Shown here one piece after another: positions 1 to 5,209 of a stretch of 5,209 nucleotides of DNA (position 1 is its first letter; each line of letters opens with the position of its first letter). The stretch comes from JBDNBY01 sp039767595 (GTDB taxonomy: Bacteria; Pseudomonadota; Alphaproteobacteria; Rhodobacterales; Rhodobacteraceae). Both the position numbers and the translations under genes were made by a program. The notes under the pieces are model-generated. The model was not told where the DNA came from and ran no database searches. It saw nothing but the letters and a program-made list of their open reading frames with translations. The stretch spans positions 1-5,209 of the forward strand of contig JBDNBY010000176.1 in the NCBI GenBank assembly GCA_039767595.1. Direction: 5' to 3'.

Positions 1-319
1 ACAGGGCAACAACACGGGCCGAGCGAGGATTGAGATTCTCGCGAAAGCGCTTGATTGTACCGCCTTTTCCCGCCGCATCGCGCCCTTCAAAAACGATCGC
101 AATCCGTTGGCCCGTCTCTTTCACCCAGTGCTGAAATTTGACCAACTCAAGTTGGAGGGCCTCTAGGGCGTCCTCATACTCTTGGCGTGGCCACTGACGA
201 TCATAGGGAAAACCTTGATCGAGGATGTCTTTCTTCTTGCCCGAGGTGATCGCCTCTTGGACGCTCGCGGGGGCGTGCTGTTGAAAATAGGCGCTGATGG
301 CACCGTCTAAGGGGATCAT
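1..319 (-). CDS. ppk2: Polyphosphate kinase 2 (PPK2) family protein, N-terminal part only
   Basis: PPK2 enzymes move phosphate between polyphosphate and nucleoside mono- or diphosphates in the cytoplasm. Only the first 106 codons lie in the window; the rest runs off the left edge. I translated the minus strand by hand. A helical stretch (LELVKFQHWVKETGQR, about residues 57-72) leads into a hydrophobic strand and the Walker A loop GRDAAGKGG (about 79-87), followed by TIKRFRENLNPRSARVVAL. This is the characteristic entry to the PPK2 core. The Walker B and lid residues that would give nucleotide preference are outside the window. The chosen ATG (317-319) overlaps the metA TGA as ATGA, with no strong ribosome binding site before it, which suggests translational coupling to metA. 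Family assignment is firm; subclass and substrate direction cannot be told. Confidence 0.9.
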   Translation of the reverse strand, partial: MIPLDGAISAYFQQHAPASVQEAITSGKKKDILDQGFPYDRQWPRQEYEDALEALQLELVKFQHWVKETGQRIAIVFEGRDAAGKGGTIKRFRENLNPRSARVVAL

Positions 320-1263
320 GTCTCGGCCTGCCGCGTTAATGGGGTCGCGCCAATTTGAGCGCGGTCATAGGGGGTCAATTGGTAAATCTCGTTGATCCAA
401 TTGCCAAACAGCAAATGCGCATGACCCCGCCAGCGATTGCGCGGGGTTTCGCTTGGATCATCATTTGGGTAATACGCAACAGGCAGCTGCGGGGCTTCGC
501 CGGCCTCGGCGTCGCGCTTATACTCTTCGCCCAATGTGCCGGTATCATATTCTAAGTGGTTGAAATTATACAAGATCCGGCGCGCTTTATCCTCGGCCAA
601 GGCCGGCCCGACATCTGGTGATGTGACAAGGATATCAAGGCCAGCGGCCTCCAATTCGTTTTGACGCATTTCCGTCCAACGCGAGACGGGCACGACAAGA
701 TCATCGGAAAATCCGCGCAAATATGGTGATTTAGGCGCCATATTTTCATGGCGATAGCAGCCAAAGGCCTTGGCATCCAAGTGATGCTTGGGCACGCCAG
801 ACATATGGTTGATCAAGGCCATAGCCCCCCAACACACGCCCATTGTCATTGCCACATGGCTTTGCGACCATTCAAAAATGCGCGTGAGCTCGTCCCAATA
901 GGACACATCTTGGAAATCCAAATGTTCAATTGGGGCACCAGTGATGATCAGCCCATCGAATTTATCGCCAGAGGCCTCGACCTCTTCAAAGGTGCGGTAA
1001 AAGCTCTGCATATGGTCTTGGGCCGTGTTCTTCGACGTGTGATGGCTCATCTGCATTAAATGCAGCTCAATTTGAATGGGCGTTGCGCCGATCAGCCGTG
1101 CAAATTGATTTTCAGTTTGAATTTTCTTTGGCATCAAATTCAACAAAGCGATGTGCAGAGGTCTGATGTCCTGACGATCCGCTTGGCCGCGTGACATGAC
1201 CATGACGCCTTCGTCTTGGAGGACGGAGAACGCAGGCAAGTCGGATGGGAGGCGGATCGGCAT
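316..1263 (-). CDS. metA: Homoserine O-acyltransferase, MetA family (probably acetyl-CoA dependent)
   Basis: MetA acylates the hydroxyl of L-homoserine, the first committed step to methionine, in the cytoplasm. The 315-residue length fits the family. Visible marks are the N-terminal NLMPKKIQTENQFARL block (about 42-57), the nucleophile Cys144 in MGVCWGAMA, and the His236/Glu238 pair in FNHLEYD. These match the Cys-His-Glu triad of the glutamine-amidotransferase-like fold (Cys142, His235, Glu237 in E. coli). The segment TGAPIEHLDF places Glu113 where E. coli MetA has Gly111. In characterised family members Glu at this site goes with acetyl-CoA and Gly with succinyl-CoA, so homoserine O-acetyltransferase is the better inference although the gene would often be labelled succinyltransferase. 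GGAG at 1273-1276 (minus strand) lies 9 bases before the ATG. It is 35 bases downstream of the kinase-like gene and overlaps ppk2, so a three-gene operon is likely. Confidence 0.95.
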   Translation of the reverse strand: MPIRLPSDLPAFSVLQDEGVMVMSRGQADRQDIRPLHIALLNLMPKKIQTENQFARLIGATPIQIELHLMQMSHHTSKNTAQDHMQSFYRTFEEVEASGDKFDGLIITGAPIEHLDFQDVSYWDELTRIFEWSQSHVAMTMGVCWGAMALINHMSGVPKHHLDAKAFGCYRHENMAPKSPYLRGFSDDLVVPVSRWTEMRQNELEAAGLDILVTSPDVGPALAEDKARRILYNFNHLEYDTGTLGEEYKRDAEAGEAPQLPVAYYPNDDPSETPRNRWRGHAHLLFGNWINEIYQLTPYDRAQIGATPLTRQAET

Positions 1264-1298
1264 AAGGGTAAACTCCTAAATCTTAGTGGACAACGTAG

Positions 1299-2147
1299 TT
1301 AAGCGTCATGGGCCGCTTTGACAAGATCAAGCACGTCTTGGGGATGCGCACAGTTTGCAAGATCGGCGGCCCCAATGGCCACACCCCAATGTTTCGCCAT
1401 CGCGGCATACTTGGGCTGGCGCATTTTGATCGCATCGGCATAGACCCAGCGGACAAAGTGATCAGGATCCACTTTGGCGGGATTGGGTTCAACCTGCGCC
1501 CCATATGTGGCCCAACGTTTGGCCAAATATGCAGGCGGGTAATACATTGGCTTGGGCGCCTTGTTGAACCGTTCGATGAGCGCGTCGACATGGCTGTCGT
1601 CCCCTTTGATCCAGACAAGGACGCTGTGCGCGGCCAAATGCGTCAAGATGGGATCGCTGGGATCCTCTGGATCAACATGCTCACAGACCGAGCCGCCCGT
1701 GTCACAGACGAAAAACGGGTTGTTATAGAGGGTTTTGGCCCGCGCTTTGAAATGTCCGGTATCCATCAGGGCCGCAACTTCGGCTTGGCGAAACTGCTCT
1801 TGGCGCGCCATGTAGGTATCATAGGCAAAGCCGTTCTTTGCGCTATCGCCCGGTTTGCCCAAATAGGCCGACATCGGCGCCAAATTGTCAAAGCTCACCT
1901 TAGAGCGCACTGTGATCGCATCCAAGAGCAACAGCTCGCGCAGCTTGGGCAGGTCCATGGCCTGTTCTTTGAGGTCGTCCTCAATCATCGCGCCCATATA
2001 GCGCGTCGCAATGCGGTAATCGATGCTGTAGTGAAACCACCCCGCATCGTGGCGCAACAGTTTTGCGATATGCGTTTTACCCAACCCCGACATGCCAAAC
2101 AGCGTGAGCGCCTTGGGGCGGCCTTCGTGCCACAGATCCTGTGTCAT
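1299..2147 (-). CDS. Uncharacterised P-loop ATPase / shikimate kinase-like small-molecule kinase
   Basis: The 282-residue product has no assigned function that I recognise; homologues are usually just called ATPase. An N-terminal strand (ALTLF) runs into a Walker A loop GMSGLGKT (residues 18-25, Lys24). Then comes HYSIDYRIATRYMG (39-52), placed like the substrate-binding DxD region of shikimate-type kinases. FFVCDTGGSVCE (145-156) resembles their strand plus GG loop. VLVWIKGDDSHVDALIERF (176-194), followed by KAPKPMYYPPAYL, resembles the VVxL…ERL strand and lid. The order fits a small-molecule P-loop kinase, but that comparison is by eye. About 90 residues between these blocks and the C-terminal 70 are not explained. 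AAGGA at 2159-2163 (minus strand) lies 11 bases before the ATG. It is first in the cluster with metA and ppk2. No signal peptide or membrane segment is visible. Coding status is confident; function is not. Confidence 0.85.
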   Translation of the reverse strand: MTQDLWHEGRPKALTLFGMSGLGKTHIAKLLRHDAGWFHYSIDYRIATRYMGAMIEDDLKEQAMDLPKLRELLLLDAITVRSKVSFDNLAPMSAYLGKPGDSAKNGFAYDTYMARQEQFRQAEVAALMDTGHFKARAKTLYNNPFFVCDTGGSVCEHVDPEDPSDPILTHLAAHSVLVWIKGDDSHVDALIERFNKAPKPMYYPPAYLAKRWATYGAQVEPNPAKVDPDHFVRWVYADAIKMRQPKYAAMAKHWGVAIGAADLANCAHPQDVLDLVKAAHDA

Positions 2148-2210
2148 GTTGCGCGGTATCCTTAGAAAAACAATTATTCAGTTAACGAGTATCTAATCGC
2201 TTTGCCCTAC

Positions 2211-2365
2211 CGCAAACAAGAGGGGAGCGAGCTTGTTGTGCCTTTGATGTACAGGATTGGGATGCGAGAGGTACCTTTACCGAGGGGATGTTGCAATAAC
2301 CACACTAGCAACTCCTCTCGCACTGGCCTATGTATGTAAAAAATCTTGCTATTCGTCGCGGGGAG
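2211..2365 (+). promoter_or_regulatory. Candidate structured 5' leader of lipA with alternative helices
   Basis: Three pairings are seen directly. A first hairpin joins 2211-2220 with 2232-2240 (nine pairs, one bulged A, one G-U), with a purine loop AGGGGAGCGAG. A second, stronger hairpin joins 2281-2294 with 2308-2320: 13 pairs including one G-U, one bulged U at 2289, and a 13-base loop. A competing helix joins 2263-2271 (TGCGAGAGG) with 2314-2322 (CCTCTCGCA), nine Watson-Crick pairs, and uses the same 3' strand as the second hairpin. The pyrimidine segment CTCCTC (2312-2317) is also complementary, with one G-U, to the lipA ribosome binding site GGGGAG (2360-2365). This would suit a leader that hides or exposes the start site. 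No U-run follows the stems, so a simple terminator is unlikely. No known riboswitch class was recognised. Function is inference. Confidence 0.35.
2360..2365 (+). promoter_or_regulatory. Ribosome binding site deciding the lipA start
   Basis: GGGGAG ends 3 bases before the ATG at 2369. The spacing is short but the match is good, while the earlier in-frame ATG at 2330 has no purine-rich site in front of it. Together with the usual N-terminus of alphaproteobacterial LipA, this favours 2369 as the start. Confidence 0.6.
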
Positions 2366-2368
2366 AAA

Positions 2369-3328
2369 ATGGAAAAAGACATCACAGTTCCACATCTACG
2401 TCACCCAGAAAAGGCGCATCGTCCCGATAACGCACAACCCAAAAAACCCGATTGGATTCGCGTCAAAGCCCCGACATCCGAAGGGTACAAACAGACCCGC
2501 GATATCATGCGCGACAATGGTCTGGTTACAGTGTGCGAAGAGGCCGGCTGCCCAAACGTTGGCGAATGTTGGAGCCAAGGTCACGCCACGATGATGATCA
2601 TGGGCGGCATTTGTACGCGCGGTTGCACATTTTGTAACATTGCCACGGGCAAGCCCGACACTCTGGATGCGTTTGAGCCAGGGCGCGTTGCGGATGCGGT
2701 GCAAAAGCTAGGCCTCAATCACGTTGTGATCACCTCTGTGGATCGTGATGATTTGGCCGATGGTGGGGCAGAGCATTTTGCCCAAACCATCCGCGCCGTG
2801 CGCCATCGCAGCCCGCAAACAACGATCGAGATTTTAACGCCAGACTTCCTCAAATGCGAAGACAGCGCGCTTGAAACTGTCGTTGCAGCACGGCCAGACG
2901 TTTTTAATCATAACCTTGAGACAGTGCCCGGGCTCTATCCTTCGGTGCGTCCAGGTGCGCGGTATTTTCATTCCTTGCGCCTTTTGCAGCGCGTCAAAGA
3001 GTTGGATCCAAGCCTATTTACCAAATCTGGCATGATGGTAGGGTTGGGCGAAAATCGCGAATCTGTGCATCAAGTCATGGATGATTTGCGCGCGGCTGAT
3101 GTGGATTTTTTAACAATCGGTCAATATTTGCAGCCGACACCTAAACACCATGTGCTTGATCGGTTTGTGACGCCTGATGAGTTTGCATCTTATGAAAAAG
3201 CCGCATTTGGCAAGGGATTTTTGATGGTCTCAGCCTCGCCATTGACGCGCTCCTCGTATCATGCGGGCGATGATTTCGCGCGCCTGCGGGATGCGCGCGA
3301 GGCAAAGCTGGCCGCACAGCGCGGCTAA
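2369..3328 (+). CDS. lipA: Lipoyl synthase, radical SAM 4Fe-4S enzyme
   Basis: LipA inserts two sulfur atoms at C6 and C8 of the octanoyl group carried on lipoyl domains (E2 subunits, GcvH), using two S-adenosylmethionine per lipoyl group and sacrificing its auxiliary cluster. From the start used here the protein has 319 residues, normal for the family. The auxiliary cluster motif is CEEAGCPNVGEC (Cys56, Cys61, Cys67), the radical SAM motif CTRGCTFC (Cys82, Cys86, Cys89), and the C-terminal RSSY (294-297) carries the conserved serine that ligates the auxiliary cluster. Blocks such as VTSVDRDDLADGG, NHNLETVPGLYPSVRPGARY and TIGQYLQPT are intact. An ATG at 2330 would add 13 residues (MYVKNLAIRRGEK) that are not typical and lack a ribosome binding site, so it was not chosen. 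The COQ10-like gene follows after 43 bases on the same strand, probably in one operon. Confidence 0.97.
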   Translation: MEKDITVPHLRHPEKAHRPDNAQPKKPDWIRVKAPTSEGYKQTRDIMRDNGLVTVCEEAGCPNVGECWSQGHATMMIMGGICTRGCTFCNIATGKPDTLDAFEPGRVADAVQKLGLNHVVITSVDRDDLADGGAEHFAQTIRAVRHRSPQTTIEILTPDFLKCEDSALETVVAARPDVFNHNLETVPGLYPSVRPGARYFHSLRLLQRVKELDPSLFTKSGMMVGLGENRESVHQVMDDLRAADVDFLTIGQYLQPTPKHHVLDRFVTPDEFASYEKAAFGKGFLMVSASPLTRSSYHAGDDFARLRDAREAKLAAQRG

Positions 3329-3355
3329 GCGCACCATTGATTTGTAGCGTAAATT

Positions 3356-3359
3356 GAGG
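3356..3359 (+). promoter_or_regulatory. Ribosome binding site of the COQ10-like gene
   Basis: GAGG lies 12 bases before the ATG at 3372, a rather long spacing. It overlaps the TTG at 3354 that could otherwise open the frame, and that TTG has no purine-rich site before it. This favours the ATG. Confidence 0.45.
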
Positions 3360-3371
3360 CAGCACAGCGCC

Positions 3372-3866
3372 ATGCCAAAAACGAGCGATTCCAAAATCCT
3401 GCCCTATAGCGCCCAGCAGATGTATGATCTGGTGGCGGATATTGCCCAATACCCCCAGTTTATCCCGTGGTGCGCCGCCGCGCGTATTCGCACGCGCAGC
3501 TCGATCGAGCGGGGCACAGGGGATAGCACAGAGGCGGGCGTCGAGACTGGCGAAGAGGTGGCGGCGGATCTGGTGATTGCGTTCAAAGTGTTTCGTGAAC
3601 GCTTTGGCAGCAAAGTGCAGCTCTATCCCCAAAGCCGTGAGATCATCACAGACTATCTCGATGGCCCGTTCAAACATATGCATTCGACGTGGAATTTCAC
3701 CGATGTTGAGGGCGGTTGCCGTGTCGATTTTCACGTTGATTTTGAATTTAGAAATTTTGTTTTGCAAAAAATGATCGGCCTCTTTTTCCAAGAGGCGATG
3801 GATCGCATCGTGCGGGCCTTTGAAGCGCGCGCTGCAAATATTTACGGCGCCCAAGGTTCCCCCTGA
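3372..3866 (+). CDS. COQ10/RatA-family START-domain (SRPBCC) protein
   Basis: Members of this family have a helix-grip pocket. The mitochondrial COQ10 relatives bind ubiquinone and support its delivery or function in the respiratory chain; the E. coli relative is called RatA, a proposed ribosome-association toxin. From the ATG the product has 164 residues. Typical blocks are PYSAQQMYDLVADIAQYP (11-28), FIPWC (30-34), ADLVIAFKVFRERFGS (65-80), YLDGPFKHM (95-103), VDFHVDFEFRN (118-128) and a long C-terminal helix ending RAFEARAANIYG. A TTG at 3354 would add six residues but is less well supported. Residues 41-64 (Ser/Thr/Glu/Gly rich) look longer than usual in the loop between the first strands. 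It sits 43 bases after lipA, an arrangement common in alphaproteobacteria, so a respiratory/cofactor role is more likely than a toxin; no antitoxin gene is adjacent. Confidence 0.9.
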   Translation: MPKTSDSKILPYSAQQMYDLVADIAQYPQFIPWCAAARIRTRSSIERGTGDSTEAGVETGEEVAADLVIAFKVFRERFGSKVQLYPQSREIITDYLDGPFKHMHSTWNFTDVEGGCRVDFHVDFEFRNFVLQKMIGLFFQEAMDRIVRAFEARAANIYGAQGSP

Positions 3867-3876
3867 GCGCCGTAAA
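3841..3876. terminator. Inverted repeat at the convergent junction (possible terminator stem)
   Basis: TTTACGGCGC (3841-3850) and GCGCCGTAAA (3867-3876) form a perfect 10-bp stem with a 16-base loop. The left arm lies inside the last codons of the COQ10-like gene and the right arm starts right after its stop. No T-run follows on the plus strand, so it is not a textbook intrinsic terminator, but its place between convergent genes fits a role in ending transcription or protecting mRNA 3' ends. Confidence 0.4.
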
Positions 3877-3899
3877 ATCGTAACCCTATGGGGAGGGTT
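3874..3899 (-). terminator. Possible terminator hairpin after amt
   Basis: AACCCT (3882-3887) and AGGGTT (3894-3899) form a 6-bp stem with a 6-base loop, starting at the amt stop codon. Read on the minus strand the stem is followed by ACGATTTT, a short T-run ending at 3874 that overlaps the neighbouring 10-bp inverted repeat. It is a short stem with a weak tail, hence modest confidence; the same stem on the plus strand is followed by only one further T. Confidence 0.35.
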
Positions 3900-5089
3900 T
3901 ACGAATTCATATCATAGGCCCGCTCACCATGCACGGCGAGGTCGAGACCATTGACTTCTGTCTCTTCATCAACGCGCAGCGGCACAATCGCTTGGGTCAC
4001 TTTGATCAAAATGAACGTCACCACGATTGTGAAAATGCCCACTACGACAAGCCCGCCGAGTTGCGCCATCCACGCACCTGCGCCAAAGACCGCGATCATG
4101 ATCGTACCAAAGATGCCGCCAACACCGTGCACCGCAAAAACATCCAGCGTGTCATCGATTTTGAATGTGTTACGAATGACGTTAACCGCTTCTTGGCACA
4201 AGATCCCTGCGACCGCGCCAATGATCAGCGCTTCGATGGGGCCGACAAAGCCAGAGGCAGGCGTGATTGAGGCAAGTCCGGCAATCGTCCCTGTGACGAG
4301 GCCCACAAGAGAGGCTTTGCCGTATTTGAACTTTTCCCAGCCGGCCCATGTCAGGGACGCCATCGCCGCCGACAAATGCGTCACAGAAATCGCCATCGCG
4401 GCGCCGCCATCTGCGGCCAATTGCGAACCACCGTTAAAGCCGAACCAGCCGACCCACAAAAAGGCCGCGCCCATCATCACCATTCCTGGATTGTGAGGCG
4501 GGGTTGTGCGGTTTTTGCGCGGGCCCAAAACAATCGCGAGCAACAGCGCCGCCAGACCGGCCGTCTCGTGAACGACAATGCCGCCGGCAAAGTCTCTGAC
4601 ACCTGTCTCGCCAAGAATACCGCCGTCGGCCAAAATGCCGCCGCCCCAAATCCAATGCACCACTGGCGCATAGCACAAGAGCATCCAAAGGCTTGAGAAT
4701 ATGAGGACAAAGGCGAAATTGATCCGCTCGACATACGCGCCAACAATCAACGCAGGGGTGATGATCGCGAACGTCATTTGAAATGCGAAAAACAGCACTT
4801 CAGGAAGGTTGCCTGCTGTGGCCGAGACTGTGTCCGCTGTGACGCCATTCAAGAACGCCAAGGATAGACCGCCCCAATAGCCGCTCTCACCAGGGCCAAA
4901 TGCAATAGAAAAGCCAACGGCAAACCAAAGCACGCTCATCACGCATGCGATGGCATAGCAATGCATGAACACGCTAAGCACGTTGCGCGAGCGTACAAGC
5001 CCGCCATAAAAGAGCGCAAGCCCCGGTAATGTCATAAGTAGAACAAGCGCCGTTGCGACGATGATCCACGCTGTATCTGCAGCAACCAT
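3899..5089 (-). CDS. amt: Ammonium transporter, Amt/MEP/Rh family
   Basis: This inner-membrane trimeric channel takes up ammonium. The 396 residues fit the family's eleven membrane spans, and there is no cleaved signal peptide; the protein begins directly with the first span (AWIIVATALVLLMTLPGLALFYGG), as usual in alphaproteobacterial copies. The twin pore histidines are His174 (VVHETAG) and His321 (VHGVGG). Asp166 in RDFAGG matches the structural Asp160 of E. coli AmtB. Phe107, Trp148, Phe218 and Ser222 match its gate and ammonium-site residues. The conserved cytoplasmic tail GLDLAVHGERAYD (381-393), which in AmtB responds to the PII protein GlnK, is intact. GGAGG at 5097-5101 (minus strand) lies 7 bases before the ATG. 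A glnK partner, often just upstream of amt, is not within the 120 bases available. Regulation by nitrogen status is likely from the family but no NtrC or sigma-54 site was found. Confidence 0.97.
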   Translation of the reverse strand: MVAADTAWIIVATALVLLMTLPGLALFYGGLVRSRNVLSVFMHCYAIACVMSVLWFAVGFSIAFGPGESGYWGGLSLAFLNGVTADTVSATAGNLPEVLFFAFQMTFAIITPALIVGAYVERINFAFVLIFSSLWMLLCYAPVVHWIWGGGILADGGILGETGVRDFAGGIVVHETAGLAALLLAIVLGPRKNRTTPPHNPGMVMMGAAFLWVGWFGFNGGSQLAADGGAAMAISVTHLSAAMASLTWAGWEKFKYGKASLVGLVTGTIAGLASITPASGFVGPIEALIIGAVAGILCQEAVNVIRNTFKIDDTLDVFAVHGVGGIFGTIMIAVFGAGAWMAQLGGLVVVGIFTIVVTFILIKVTQAIVPLRVDEETEVNGLDLAVHGERAYDMNS

Positions 5090-5209
5090 CAGAAATCCTC
5101 CGTTTCAGGTGTGCCTGCGAATGCAGCATTTACCGCCGTGATGCCATAAAATTTAAGCACCGGTGGGTTTGGAATTCCAAATTGATTAAAATTTAGGCAC
5201 GTTGCGGTG
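5090..5209 (-). promoter_or_regulatory. AT-rich upstream region of amt with repeats
   Basis: This 120-base stretch holds the amt ribosome binding site (5097-5101) and probably its promoter or part of its leader. Read on the minus strand, GTGCCTAAATTTTA (5187-5200) and GTGCTTAAATTTTA (5147-5160) are a 14-bp direct repeat with one mismatch, starts 40 bases apart. Between them lie the 14-bp palindrome TTTGGAATTCCAAA (5168-5181) and the 8-bp palindrome CACCGGTG (5158-5165). A weak sigma-70 pair can be proposed, TTGGAA then TTAAAT 18 bases later, which would fall on the repeat. The GG-N10-GC spacing needed for sigma-54 was not found. Confidence 0.4.
5147..5200. repeat. Direct repeat pair flanking a palindrome upstream of amt
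   Basis: Two copies of TAAAATTTARGCAC (plus strand, 5147-5160 and 5187-5200) agree at 13 of 14 positions and are spaced about four helical turns apart. The palindrome TTTGGAATTCCAAA sits between them. The copies could be paired binding sites for a regulator of amt, or remnants of a small duplication. Confidence 0.5.

Larger units (their letters stand above)
2148..2368. other. Divergent intergenic region between the kinase-like gene and lipA
   Basis: These 221 bases must hold the promoters of both the minus-strand metA cluster and the plus-strand lipA pair. The part nearest the kinase-like gene (about 2162-2200) is AT-rich and contains the HpaI-type palindrome GTTAAC at 2181-2186. Candidate -10 hexamers can be picked on either strand (for example TATCTA at 2190-2195, plus strand), but none has a convincing partner at proper spacing, so no promoter is called. 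The part nearest lipA is GC-richer and holds the RNA structures listed separately. No tRNA signature and no SAM riboswitch that I could recognise was found. The minus-strand open frame across 2207-2395 does not resemble a real protein. Confidence 0.7.

Noticed and set aside
1264..1298. SAM riboswitch in front of metA
   Set aside because: The gap is only 35 bases, and the region upstream of the first gene of the cluster shows no SAM-II pattern that I can recognise.
1308..2165. 285-codon plus-strand open frame opposite the kinase-like gene
   Set aside because: It is the antisense of a gene with a clear Walker A motif, has no recognisable domain and has a biased composition rich in Arg, Ile and His typical of a mirror frame.
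2330..2368. Longer lipA starting at the ATG at 2330
   Set aside because: The extra 13 residues are not typical of LipA and no ribosome binding site precedes this ATG, while GGGGAG precedes the one at 2369.
2207..2395. 62-codon minus-strand open frame in the lipA leader
   Set aside because: It overlaps the lipA start, has no ribosome binding site of note and no recognisable sequence; the RNA pairing in the region explains the base pattern better.
3141..3854. 237-codon minus-strand open frame opposite the 3' end of lipA and the COQ10-like gene
   Set aside because: It spans two well-supported genes on the other strand and shows no family motif.
3372..3866. Toxin of a toxin-antitoxin pair (RatA label)
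   Set aside because: No partner antitoxin is adjacent; the lipA linkage and the COQ10-like motifs point to a quinone-related role.
5090..5209. Sigma-54 promoter upstream of amt
   Set aside because: TGGCAT and TGC elements exist on the minus strand, but the strict GG-N10-GC spacing is not met.

Overview
The window reads as ordinary chromosomal DNA of an alphaproteobacterium, most likely of the Rhodobacterales/Roseobacter group. That rests on the protein sequences (LipA, a COQ10/RatA-type protein, a MetA-family acyltransferase and Amt all look alphaproteobacterial), on the moderate to high GC content, and on lipA followed directly by the COQ10-like gene. No mobile element, CRISPR array, tRNA, rRNA or phage gene was seen. 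The assignment is inference from reading, not from a database search.

Layout. Positions 1-2147 hold a three-gene minus-strand cluster, transcribed right to left. It starts with an uncharacterised P-loop kinase-like protein (1299-2147), followed 35 bases later by metA (316-1263), an acyl-CoA:homoserine acyltransferase. The stop of metA overlaps the start of a polyphosphate kinase 2 gene (1-319, cut by the window edge). Positions 2148-2368 form a divergent intergenic region. It contains the 5' leader of lipA, with a strong hairpin and a competing helix. Positions 2369-3866 hold the plus-strand pair lipA (lipoyl synthase) and a COQ10/RatA-family START-domain protein. Positions 3867-3898 are a 32-base convergent gap with two inverted repeats that probably stop transcription in one or both directions. 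Positions 3899-5089 hold amt, an ammonium channel on the minus strand, and 5090-5209 is its AT-rich upstream region with a 14-bp direct repeat and a palindrome.

Function. The genes serve central metabolism: methionine entry (metA), polyphosphate/nucleotide phosphorylation (ppk2), lipoate cofactor assembly for 2-oxoacid dehydrogenases and glycine cleavage (lipA), a probable ubiquinone-binding helper (COQ10-like) and ammonium uptake (amt). The items most worth a second look are the switch-like RNA leader of lipA, the kinase-like gene of unknown substrate at the head of the metA cluster, and the repeated element upstream of amt. No wholly new system is evident, and most of the window is conventional.
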